Shown here piece by piece: positions 54,482 to 64,000 of a stretch of 64,000 bases of DNA. The stretch lies in the NCBI GenBank assembly GCA_017893485.1, contig JACEHZ010000370.1, positions 1-64,000 of the forward strand, given 5' to 3'. Source of the stretch: Hemerocallis citrina (Eukaryota; Streptophyta; Magnoliopsida; Asparagales; Asphodelaceae). Position 1 is the stretch's first letter. Each line of letters starts with the position of its first letter. Both the position numbers and the translations under genes were made by a program. Below the pieces are notes generated by a model. The model saw only the letters and a program-made list of their open reading frames with translations. It ran no database searches and was not told the DNA's origin.

Positions 54482-56215
54482 TAGACGGGTTCGGAGCCTA
54501 CATCCTTAGTGTGAAGTTACTACAGTAATTTACAATGAAACTAGTTCAGAGTGTGCATCGCCAATCGATCTGCTCCTATAAACTGTTAATTCATCAAAGC
54601 AAACAACGAGCTACATGCCCAACTTACATTTAAAGCGGTGCTAGGCACTCGTTACAAGCTTTCCTCAATGCAAGTTCGAAATCCAGAACTCGGGAGCTGC
54701 AGCGTGCAAACATGCACGTTTAGAACACAACTCACCGATCGATCTGTTCCTGCAACTAGTTGAACTTCCTTGGAGGCTCTGAAACAATGAGTTGAGTGCC
54801 ATACTTATACACTTAAGCAGCACCAAACACTCATTGCGAGTCTCCCCGTACGACAGATTCGGAGTCCATACCCATGGCTCGACAGAAACTCTAGCAATTT
54901 GCCATAACGCAAGTTCACAGTGCACTTTGCTATTCGATCTGCTCCTGCAATCCGTTAACGCCTCGACGACCGGTTCGGAGTCCAGTTCATGGTTCAAAAG
55001 AGACTGTGTCAATTTGCAAAGAAGCAAGTTCAGAGTGCGCTTTGTCATTCGAGCTGCTCCTGCAACCTGTTAATACTTAAACTAACAAGTTCCGAATCCA
55101 TGTTCATGGTTCAGAGTTACTCTCGTAACCTGTAATGACACACCTTTAGAGTTCAACTCGTCATTCGATCTGTTCTTGCAACTGGTTAAATTTCCTCAAC
55201 AACAGATTAATAGGTCCAAAATCATGGATCAAAGTTACCCTAGTAACACTTGTAAAAAAGCAACACTTGGGGTTCAACTCTCCATTCGATGTGACTCTCA
55301 CAATCTGTCAGAGGCCCCATACAGCGAGTTTAGAAAACAACTCTCATACAGAGTTGTCCCTACAACTAGCTGGGTTCAAGACGGAGCAATGCTAAACTCC
55401 GTCATACACCGTCGAGAGCTTTCTAAACTATACGCAACACACTTGAAGCCCTGTTATTTAGCGACAGAGAACCCGTCAATGACACATCAACCGTGACAGC
55501 AAGGATCAAGCATATGAAATAAATCCCACAAATCACAGAACTATCACCAACTCATATGTTCAGATCTAGTAGCACTACAGACGTCTACAAATACAAAATG
55601 ACTAGTCCAAAGTCTAACTCTCCCAAGAGCAACTCATACGACTAGCCAACCCCCAAGATGATGTATCACAGGACAAGACACCGGCATGTAGAAGACTTCT
55701 CATTCCAAAAACTGCAAGTCTCATTATAACAGCAAAGTTACAATGACTCCACGATTCACATCTAAGAATCGCTATCGAAAATTTTGCAAACACTATACAA
55801 CAAACTGTCATGAAAGCTGTTCTTCTAGCTATACACACTGGAGAGATGCTCTACCTAAGAGAAACCAAACTCCTCATCAGCTTCCTACCAGCTAACAGCT
55901 CTATAGGGCCGCCTCAACTCTTGATGATGATATTCAAGACAAGTCCTCCTTAGACGAGCAAACTCCAGGTTTATCCGACCACCTTCACTTAAGCAAGCTC
56001 CAGCTCCCTCTTGCTTGAAGCGCCGTGCAAACGGAAGAGTTCCATCTCCATCAAGCACAACGTACCATAAAGGAGAGCAAGCTCAGTTTCCCAGAAAACC
56101 TCGTTCGATGCACGCAACTACTTGTCAGTGAAAAGAAGAATGGAATCACCTCAACACTGAATAAACACAAGTTACTTCACTTCCACTCTATGAAGATTCA
56201 GAATACCCACAACTC
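54482..56215 (+). repeat. Diverged ~110-bp repeats of element D related to element A
   Basis: Between about 54540 and 55500 the words GCAAGTTCA(G/C)AGTGC, TCGATCTG(C/T)TCCTGCAA and (G/T)TTCGGAGTCCA recur at 100-130-bp steps. They are the reverse complement of the array at 300-1710 in element A. 55500-56215 has no clear repeat or gene. Confidence 0.75.
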
Positions 56216-56219
56216 ATCC

Positions 56220-57965
56220 GCTCTAAAAATGAGTTTGGCGCTCTGCGCGCCACTTGAGTTCCTCCGGCCAACCACTCGTCAACATCGAGCAACGGGTCCA
56301 ACACCCCGATCTCCGCTCGCCGCTCGAGCTCCATCAGCAACTCGTTGGTCCCAAACCACGAGTTCAGCGCTCTGCTCGCCGCTTGAGCTACATCAACAGC
56401 TCGTTTGTCCCACACAATGAGTTCAGCGCTCTGCTTGCCGCTTGACCTCCATCAATAACTCGTTTGTCCCAAACAACGAGTTCAACGCTTTGCTCGCCGC
56501 TTGAGCTCCATCAACAACTCGTTGGTCCCAAACAACGAGTTCAGCGCTCCGCTCGCCACTTGAGCTCCATCAATAACTTTTTGGTTCCAAACAGCGAGTT
56601 TAGCGCTCTGCACGCTGCATGAGCTCCATCAGCAACTCATTGGTCCCAAACAACGAGTTCAGCACTCTGCTCGTCGCTTGAGCTCCATCAACAACGCATT
56701 GGTCCCAAACAAAGAGTTTAGCGCTCTGCTCGCCGCTCGATCTTCATCAAAAACTTGTTGGTCCCAAACAATGAGTTCAGTGCTCTTCGCACTGCTTGAG
56801 CTCCATCAACAACTCGTTGGTCCAAACAACGAGTTCAGCACTCCGCTCACCGCTTGAGATCCATCAACAACTCGTTTGTCCCAAACAACGAGTTCAGCGC
56901 TCTGCTCGCCACTTGAGCTCCATCAACAACTCATTGGTCCCAAACAACGAATTCAGCGCTCTGCGCGCCGCTTGAGCTTCATCAGCAACTCGTTGGTCCC
57001 AAACAATGAGTTCAGTGCTCTGCTCGCTGCTTGAGCTCCATCAATAGCTCGTTTGTCCCACACAACGAGTTCAGCACTTTGCTTGCCGCTTGTGTTCCAT
57101 CAACAACTCGTTTGTCCAAAATAACGAATTCAGTGCTCTGCTTGCCGCTTAAGCTTCATCAACAACTCGTTGGTCCCAAACAACGAGTTCAGTGCCCCGC
57201 TCGCCGCTCGAGCTCCATCAACAACTCATTGGTCCCAAACAATGAGTTCAGCACTCTGCATGCTGCTTGAGCTCCATCAACATCTCATTGGTCCCAGACA
57301 ACGAGTTCAGCGCTACGCTCGCCGCTTGAGCTCCCTCAACAACTCGTTGGTCCCAAACAATGAGTTCAGTGCTCTGCTCACCGCTTGAGCTCCGTCAACA
57401 ACTCATTTGTCCCAAACAACGAGTTCAGCGCTCTGCTCGCCGCTTGAGCTCCATCAACAACTCGTTTGTCCTAAACAACGAGTTCAGCGCTCTGCTCTCC
57501 GCTTGAACTCCATCAACATCTCATTTCTCCCAAACAACGAGTTTAGTTCTCTGCTCTCCGCTTGAGCTCCATCAACAACTCATTGGTCCCAAACAAACAG
57601 TTCAGTGCTCTGCACTCTGCCTGAGCTCCATCAACAACTTGTTTGTCCCAAACAATGTGTTCAGCACTCTGCTCTCCGCTTGAGCTCCATCAACATCTCG
57701 TTTATCCCAAACAACGAGTTCAGCTCTCTGCTCTCTGCTTGAGCTCCATCAACAACTCGTTGGTCCCGAACAAACGGTTCAGTGCTCCGAACTCTGTTTG
57801 GGGTCCATCAACAACTTGTTGGCTCCACGCAATGTGTCTAATTCCTTGGTCTTCGCTCAAGCTCTGCCATGTAGCTCATTGGCTCCAAACAGTGAGTTCG
57901 ACGCCTTGCTCTATGCTTGGGATCCGTCCATACCTCATTGGCTCTAAACAATGAGTTCAATGTTC
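56220..57965 (+). repeat. ~29 tandem 59-bp units with hairpin AACTCGTTG..CAACGAGTT
   Basis: Units carry AACTCGTTG, a GTCCCAAA loop, CAACGAGTT, then CAGCGCTCTGCTCGCCGCTT and GAGCTCCATC. Anchor positions such as 56418, 56477, 56536 and 56595 show a 59-bp period. The two arms are exact reverse complements (9 bp) in many units. In others both arms change together (CTCATTG with CAATGAG). Confidence 0.92.
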
Positions 57966-59760
57966 CACTCTATGCTCATTGGCTTTCCACAATGAGCCCA
58001 ATGCCTTGGTCTTTGCCCAAGCACCACAAACAACTTGCCGGGGCCAAACAACAATTGCAAGCTCAAGTGCATCTTATAGCTCTCCCTACAAACTCGCCGG
58101 GATAAAACGGCAGTTTCTACACGACTCCATCACGGAGTTTCCCTTATAAACTCGTTGGGGTCAAATGACAGTTTTTGGATCAACTCAATCACAGAGTTGT
58201 TTCTACACATTGGCTGGGCGCAAACAGCAGGTGCAACATCCAACTTTGTCTTAGAGTCCTCTCCAAACTAGCCAGGACCAAACGGCGGTTCTTACATTGA
58301 TTCTACCACAGAGTTGTCTCCATGAACTCGTTGGGATCAAACAGCGAGCTCTACGCCAACTCAGCCATGAGTTGCCCCTACAAACTCGTCGAGGTCAAAC
58401 GGCAGTTTCTGGACCAACTCAATCAAAGAGTTTTCTTTACACGCTTGTTCGGCACAAATAGCGGTTACAATGTCCAACCCCGTCACAGAGTCCTCTACAC
58501 ACTTGCTGGGCACAAACAGCAAGTTCAACACTCATTTCTGCCATCGAGTTCTCTCCAAATTTGCTGGGAACAAACAGCAAGCTCTACGTCAACTCAGTCA
58601 AAGAGTTGTCCCTCTAAACTTGCCGGGTGCAAACGGCAAACTTGAACGTTCAACTCTATCTCTGAGTCGTTTCTCAACGCTTGTTGGGAACAAACAGCAA
58701 GCTCTATGTCAACTCAGTCAAAAAGTTGTCCCTCTAAACTTGCCGGGCGCAAACGGCAAGCTTGAACGTTCAACTCTATCTCTGAGTCGTCTCTCAATGC
58801 TTGCTGGGAACAAACAGCAAGTTCTACGTCAATTCGGTCAAAGAGTTGTCCCTCTAAACTTACCAGGCACAAACGGCAAGCTTGAACGTTCAACTCTATC
58901 TCTGAGTCGTCTCTCAATGATTGCTGGGAACGAACAGCAAGCTCTACGTCAACTCGGTCAAAGAGTTGCCCCTCTAAACTTGCCGGTGCAAATGGCAAGC
59001 TTTAACGTTCAACTCTATCTCTGAGTCGTTTCCAAACTCGCCGGGACCAAACGGCAGTTTCTACCCCGATTCTACCACAGAATTATCTCTCCACACTCGC
59101 TGGGATCAAACAGTGAGCTCTACGCAAACTCAGCCACGAGTTGTCCCTACAAACTCGCCGGGATCAAACGGCGGTTTCTACATCAACTCTCTCCCAGGGT
59201 TGTCTCTAAACTCGCCGGGATCCAACAGCGGGTTTTACAACAATTCTACCATAGAGTTGTCTCCACAAACTCACTGGGATCAAATAGTGAGCTCCACGCC
59301 AACTCAGCCAAAGAGTTAGCTCTCTATAAACTTGCTGGGCGCAAACAACAAGCTTGAACGTCCAACTCTATCTCAGAGTCGTCTCCAAACTCGCCGGGAC
59401 CAAACTGCAGTTTCCACATTGACTCTATCTTAGAGTCGTCTCCAAACTCGCCGGGACCAAACGGAAGTTTCCACATCACTCTATCTCAGAGTTCTCTCCA
59501 AACTTGCTGGGAACAAACAGCATGATCTACGTCAACTCAGTCATAGAGTTGTCTCTACAAACTTGCCGGGATCAGACGGCAAGCTCAACCTTCAACCCCA
59601 TTACAGAGTTCTCCATACGCTTGCTGAACGCAAATGGCAAACTCAATCGTTCAACTCTGTTTCGGATATGCCACAACAACTTGTTGGGACCAAACAGCAA
59701 GTCCGTAAACAGCTCTCCCAGCACAACTATTGATATACATACAAAATCCACCAATCCACG
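57966..59760 (+). repeat. ~28 further ~59-60-bp hairpin units (GCCGGGNNCAAACGGC type)
   Basis: These units have a stem such as CTTGCCG/CGGCAAG, CTTGCTG/CAGCAAG, CTCACT/AGTGAG or CTCGTTG/CAGCGAG around a GG(G/A)NNCAAA loop, followed by CAACTC(A/T)(A/G)TC(A/T) and AGAGTTGTC-type words. Between 58560 and 59010 the units are arranged as 120-bp dimers (CGGCAAGCTTGAACGTTCAA alternating with CAGCAAGCTCTACGTCAACT). Confidence 0.9.
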
Positions 59761-59795
59761 GTGATAGAGTAAAAAGCTGGGTATACACATATAAG

Positions 59796-59799
<4 letters not shown>

Positions 59800-59866
<67 letters not shown>
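59800..59866 (+). repeat. (AT)n microsatellite
   Basis: About 33 AT dinucleotides within the 3' region of element D. Confidence 0.95.
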
Positions 59867-59869
<3 letters not shown>

Positions 59870-60530
59870 AGTTGTTGCATATACACAACACTAAATATAT
59901 GTATAAAAATTTATATGCAAACCCAAGCCCAAAAAAGCTTCAACAATCCAAGCACAATATTGCTTCTACCTCAACGAGAAGACACCACAACGGAGACGAT
60001 CCAACTCCGAGCAAAAGCGAGATTTTTTGAAAAACTAGAAGAGGGGTTTACATATATGAAGATGCATGTATATGTATTTGTTGCCTATACACGAAATATA
60101 TACATATAAATATTTTTGTATGCAAAATCCACTCTCTAAAAACTCTAAAATACTTCAAAACCCCCCAAAAATGAGCTTGCGGTTAGAAGAGTGAAGGAAC
60201 GAAGCCGGGTCGGGTTAGGATCCGCAAACCAATACCCAAACCCTCAAACGAAATCAAGAAAAGAGGCTTAATGGGTCGGATCCAAACCCGAATGCCCGAA
60301 ACCCGTTCCACTTCTCCTCTTCTTCTTCTTTCTTCTTCTTCTTCGATTTTTGGCACCAAAAAATCTGAACTCGACTGATAGCCTCTCCCATCCTCACTCC
60401 AACTTCAACTGATAGCTCAAGCCTCGCCAAAAGCCTCACGTCACCGTTTCACTGTCGAGCTCCCCCAGTCGAGCTCTGTCTCCGAGCATCGTTCACTTCA
60501 TCGAAACCCAAAACAGAGCTAAAAACACTC
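59870..60530 (+). other. Element D 3' region without recognised features
   Basis: Mixed A/T-rich and CTTCTTCTT-rich sequence with no gene. The ATATGTAAGTTGTTGCATAT / ATATACAAC words near 59860-59900 recur loosely at 60050-60120. Confidence 0.45.
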
Positions 60531-60534
60531 TAAT

Positions 60535-60870
60535 TCTGTAGCTCGGCAAATCCATAGCTCGGCGAGACCCCCATAGCTCGACGAAACCGTAGCTCGGCAA
60601 AGATCACCACTCCGTAGCTCGGCGAGAGCTCAAGCTTCATAGCTCGGCGAGATCCCCATAGCTCGGCGAACTGATAGCTCGGCGAGCCCATAGCTCGGCG
60701 AAAACAAGCTCCCGTAGCTCGGCGAGGTGCCCAAGGTCAATAGCTCGGCCAATGTGAACTCCCATAGTTCGGCGAGAGAGCTTGAAGGGCTCCATAGCTC
60801 GGCGAAACCCAAAAACTCCATAGCTCGGCAAATTCGGAGCTCCCCTAGCTCGGTAAGGACTCCAAGCTCC
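60535..60870 (+). repeat. Irregular array of CATAGCTCGGCGA words
   Basis: At least fifteen copies of (C/G)(C/G)(A/G)TAGCTCGGC(G/A)A occur with spacings of about 17-40 bp. Sparser copies (TAGCTCGATCGA, TAGCTCGACCAA) continue to about 61130. Spacer sequences are not conserved. Confidence 0.85.
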
Positions 60871-61319
60871 GCAACTCGACCAAGAGGAGCTCGTTCGACA
60901 CTCCCATGGGTCACGGAGCTTCAGAGTCGATGTTCAAGCGAGAGACAAAGCTTCAAAGTCTTGAACGACGCTCAATCCCATAGCTCGATCGAACAAACTC
61001 GATAAGGACGGAGCTTTGAAGCCTCCGACCTGTAGCTCGACCAAGACGATCAACCCCCATAGCTCCGCATTCGCCGAAAGAAGCATTCGCCGAGCTGCAC
61101 ATCAAAGGAGAAGAGAATAGCTCGGCAAATTGGTTTGCTGAGCTGAGGGGTGGAAGAAGATGAGCGAGGGCCGTAGGATCTCCACGAAATCTGCGCCATC
61201 CAATGATCAACACCCAGCCATTTTTCAATCTTGATCAAAATCGTTCAACCGTCAGATCTGCGAGCCGATCTCTGATCCACACTTCAGATCGCTCCAAACG
61301 GCGAGCCAGATCTCGATAA

Positions 61320-61640
61320 ATAAGAAAATTAATTAAAAATTAATTAAAAGTCAATTAAAAATCATTTTTAATTCAAAAATTGATTAAAAAATTCAATAAT
61401 AATTATTTTAATTTGGAAAAATAATTAAAAATTCCGAAAAAAATAATTAAAATTGAATTTATTAATTATAAAATTCGAATGAGTGATTTTGAGATTGTAG
61501 AACATTCCATAAAATTCGGAGAAATCCGAAAACTATGGAAAAGTTCCCAGAAAATTCCAGAAAATTAGGAAAAATCTGAAAAAATATGGAAAAATCTAAG
61601 AAAATATTCACTGCCTTCAAAAGCCACAGATCAGTTCCAG
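61320..61640 (+). other. A/T-rich block before the PPT of element D
   Basis: The stretch is dominated by AATTAAAAATT and GGAAAAATC(T/C)GA words, followed by the PPT. Element C has a comparable block in the same place. It may be a conserved part of the 3' end of the genome RNA. Confidence 0.5.
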
Positions 61641-61730
61641 GTATCTCCGAACACTCCGACTGCTAAGATTATTCGCCAGATTCTAAAAATAAGACGTACT
61701 ACTTCCCGAAAGCCATGAAAATCGCCTTCC

Positions 61731-61746
61731 GGGAGTGTGGGGCTTA
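61731..61746 (+). other. Polypurine tract of element D
   Basis: GGGAGTGTGGGGCTTA directly before the 3' LTR. Confidence 0.8.
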
Positions 61747-62368
61747 TGATGATGGTAAAAGTCACAGTAGATCAGAGCCGTACGATCCCTGCACGGATCT
61801 CAAAGCATCTACAGGCAGATTAGCCATTACAGGCTTATTTTACAGGCCTTGGCCCACTCCGAGACATGGGTTTTTCCTAAGTCCATAAAAAGTGACAGAC
61901 TAGGCCCACTAAGAGAGACACCCAGTCCATGATGACTAGGAGTCAAATCTCTTATCCCCTCACAGGAATATCTTATCTCTTCAGGAGGGAGACATGAAAG
62001 ATCCGACAGTCACGATTCGGCTTCCAGAATGTCTTTCAGGCCTATAAATACTCCTCCCCCTCTTCAGTCACCAGGAAATCAATAATTCACCAGTTTTCAC
62101 TCTTTTACTCTCTCTCTTTTGGCTGTGATTTGAGCGTCGGAGGGTCTGTCGCCGGGGGCCACCCCCCGGTGTTTCAGACATTTTGCAGGTCCATCGACCG
62201 CATCACCAACCGTCAAATTCAGATCACAGGAGGTCAATCAACGATCCAGATTCAATCACGGGAGCTTTAACCTTTTTTAACGGCCAAGGCACATGTTTGA
62301 CTTTTAGTAGTTTCCATCCATTATTAACTCACTATCTATTTGCTCCCACACTGAAATAAGCAGCAACA
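61747..62368 (+). repeat. Element D 3' LTR
   Basis: Starts TGATGATGGTAAAA, ends GCAGCAACA, TATA box at 62043-62050. AACGC follows. Confidence 0.94.
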
Positions 62369-62429
62369 AACGCTATCCGTCTATTGCTATTTACCAAATA
62401 TTAAATATTCATATTTGATGCTCTAAGAA

Positions 62430-64000
62430 AACAAACCTTAGGATGATCACTCATAACATTTAGAGGTTACTCTTTCCAAAGTAGGAAATCTCTGGGGTGT
62501 AGTAGAATTTCTCATTTTCCTGCTCATTACAGTTCAGTTTTGGTAATTTTTCAAATTGGTCCTCCAAAATAAAATACTTATTTGGTTTGTCCTTTCACAA
62601 AAAATTGCATGAATCGATTGTTGATGTCAGAAAATTGTGTTTTGGGAGAATGAACTTATCTATTCATTCAACTGAGTTGGCTATAAATAGCCTTACAAAC
62701 TGTAACTGAAAAGCTAAAATGCATCCCACATTTTAACAACCCGTACAACGTGAACTTATTGAACAAAAGAGTTCCTCTTGAGGCGATTTTCTCCCATCTC
62801 TCGTTTCACCCCTCCGGCCTTCAGATCCGCTCTCCTCCCCGTCTATCTCCCTCCCTCCCTTTCATTAAAAAGCTTCATCTCTCTCTGAGCTCCAGACCCA
62901 TATCATTTTTTCCTCAGATCCACACATTCCTATTTTTCTGCCCTCCCTGCCCTTTTATTCTTTGCGGTTTCCCGTCCGGAGGTGCTCTCGCGTCGTTCTC
63001 AAGCTCTCCGTTTGTGGGTTCTCTTCCATCCTGCGCTTCGCCCTTCTTCCCTCCGGTTTCAGTTGAGGAGTTGTGCTGCTCTTGTGCTGCGGTTGCGTCC
63101 CCCTAGCTGCCTCACGTTGTGCCGGCCTGGTGAGTTCCCTCTCCAAGTTCTTGGACTTGAGGGGCCTTCCGTCCAGAGACATCTAATACTGTAAGTTTAT
63201 TTAATTTCTGCACTGTTTTCTCTTTTCATTTATTTCAATTCTTGTGTGCCTCTTGTTTTGTCGCACCCCCTTCTTTGGTGCGACCTCTGATCCCTCTGGG
63301 GCGTGCTTCCCTGAGGCATCTCATTGTAGCTCATTAGATCTGACTTCTCTGTGGGCATTGCTTTGCCTCATTTAGTGCCTAAGTTTTGTGCTATTTCGTT
63401 TTGCTGTGGTAATTTTGGGGGTTAGTATTTGTTGGTTGTGCCTCCTCTCCTGGCATCTTTGAGCATCCCTTGCCCTTGCCGGGGCGCATCTTCCCGTGGT
63501 TTATTGGTGCATTCCTATTTTCACCCGCCTATTTGGGTTTTATCTTTTGCTCTCTTATTCGTAAGAGTAGCCGTGTTAGTCTCTAGTTGGGGCGGGCTCT
63601 GTCGGAGCGCCGGTTATTTCTCTTCTTCTTCGTTTCATACTGTGGTGTACTGCATCACAGTGTGGGGTGTTATAGTTACTGCGTCCTGTTGTGCTTACGC
63701 TCATTCTTCTTTGATCCTTCTCTCTGGGTGTTTCTCCCTATCTTTCGTATCTCTTAGTGCTTCTAGCGTTTTGTTCTTTTTTTTCCTATCTTCTGTTGTT
63801 ATTGTGGTGGGCCTTTGTCTGTTTAGCCCATGGACTCTTCTTGGGTTGAAGTAGTTAAAAAAAAAAGAATCTTTAGATCCAATTTATCCTCAGCCCATGA
63901 TAGGCCCAACAGTGCGAAGCTTCCTTCCGCCTTCCGTTCCTCTGTTTCCCGCCCTCTCTCACCATCATTACCTTTCATCCCTCCCTATTCTCCTTATCTT
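62430..64000 (+). other. Spacer with TATA box and pyrimidine-rich leader-like region
   Basis: TATAAATA is at 62682-62689. From about 62770 to 63850 the plus strand is strongly pyrimidine-rich, with possible splice donors (CTG|GTGAGT at about 63129, CTG|TAAGTTT at about 63188), ending in a run of ten A at 63857. A small hairpin (TAAAATG / CATTTTA) is at 62716-62735. It could be the promoter and first exon of a gene lying beyond the window, or a decayed retroposon. ORFs here lack recognisable domains. Confidence 0.35.

Larger units (their letters stand above)
51455..62368 (+). mobile_element. Element D: complete non-autonomous Retand/Tat-like Ty3/gypsy element
   Basis: Two LTRs (624 and 622 bp), PBS, gag/protease remnants, an integrase tail, a 7.2-kb repeat-filled 3' region, PPT and 3' LTR make a 10.9-kb unit with target duplication AACGC (51450-51454, 62369-62373). 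RT, RNase H and the integrase core are absent, as in the short non-autonomous partner described for Retand. Its 3' region begins with repeats related to those of element A (opposite strand), so A and D are relatives. Confidence 0.93.
50840..62423. mobile_element. TAA-flanked MITE interrupted by element D
   Basis: Left end GAGCATCCATTATC and right end (complement) GAGCATCAAATATG, with TAA at 50837-50839 and 62424-62426. Without D and its duplicated AACGC the unit is about 665 bp. The left part has at least six short palindrome-like words of the GACGGAAGAT / ATCTTCCGTC type between 50985 and 51402. GAGCATC ends with TAA duplications fit Tourist-like MITEs. Confidence 0.7.

Noticed and set aside
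58470..59024. 184-codon plus-strand ORF with LNLPGANGKLERSTLSLSRL repeats
   Set aside because: It follows from the 120-bp dimer repeat being a multiple of three; both strands have similar ORFs.
56220..59760. Regular short repeats resembling a CRISPR array
   Set aside because: The window is plant nuclear DNA, whole units repeat (no unique spacers), and there are no cas genes; it is a retroelement 3' minisatellite.
59572..59886. Minus-strand ORF with an IYIYIY tract as a membrane protein
   Set aside because: It is the translation of the AT microsatellite.
63429..63854. 141-codon ORF with hydrophobic segments as a membrane protein
   Set aside because: It lies in pyrimidine-rich DNA that gives Leu/Ser/Phe-rich frames by composition; no domain or conserved start context.

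Overview
This window reads as repeat-dominated nuclear DNA of a flowering plant, probably a eudicot; the species cannot be told from it. The evidence is spliced gene remnants with GT/AG introns, LTR retrotransposons of typical plant lineages (Ty3/gypsy Tat/Retand type and a Ty1/copia Sirevirus-like element), several small DNA transposons, A/T-rich spacers and plant promoter motifs (telo-box, TATA). There is no bacterial-style gene organisation and no rRNA or tRNA gene that I can see. Most coding sequence belongs to retroelements and nearly all of it is broken.

Layout, left to right. 1-3291: element A, a minus-strand Tat/Retand remnant (integrase plus a 3' non-coding array of ~108-bp repeats). 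3292-7664: a 4.4-kb non-coding block with LTR-like ends and internal tandem repeats. 7668-12502: element B, a plus-strand Tat element with 5' LTR, PBS, gag, protease, RT and RNase H, cut off inside its second RNase H. About 12503-36100: a palindrome-rich block carrying a minus-strand plant-mobile-domain (PMD, MAIN-like) pseudogene. That pseudogene is split in exon 2 by element C (18729-33742, minus strand), a complete 15-kb Retand-like retrotransposon with LTRs, PBS, PPT and a 5-bp target duplication. C carries extra genes in antisense between pol and its 3' LTR. 36101-39050: a partial minus-strand NOC2/REBELOTE-like gene with a telo-box leader. 39053-40639: two abutting small DNA transposons. 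41559-48142: element E, a complete non-autonomous Sirevirus-like copia element (TSD CAGTT) that has gag but no pol and carries a second, non-retroviral ORF. 50141-50757: a hAT-like element. 50840-62423: a TAA-flanked MITE that was invaded by element D. D is 51455-62368 (TSD AACGC), a non-autonomous Retand-like element in which protease is joined to the integrase tail and over 7 kb of 3' non-coding DNA is mostly short tandem repeats. 62430-64000: pyrimidine-rich leader-like DNA with a TATA box.

The most interesting structures are non-coding. (1) Element D carries about 57 tandem units of ~59 bp, nearly all able to form the same stem-loop, with paired changes in the two arms. (2) Near-perfect palindromes of 70-100 bp built on TTAACCCGTTATT, and a 340-bp array in which each unit holds a ~47-bp inverted repeat, flank the PMD pseudogene. 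(3) The antisense genes of C are spliced, coiled-coil-rich and share a leader motif with tandem repeats next to pol. (4) Element E replaces pol with an ORF resembling the 'putative plant transposon protein' family, bracketed by CGGTCGACCG palindromes that also sit in its LTRs.

Target duplications, LTR ends, PBS/PPT positions and ORF lesions were read directly. Family names are from recognition of motifs, not from searches.
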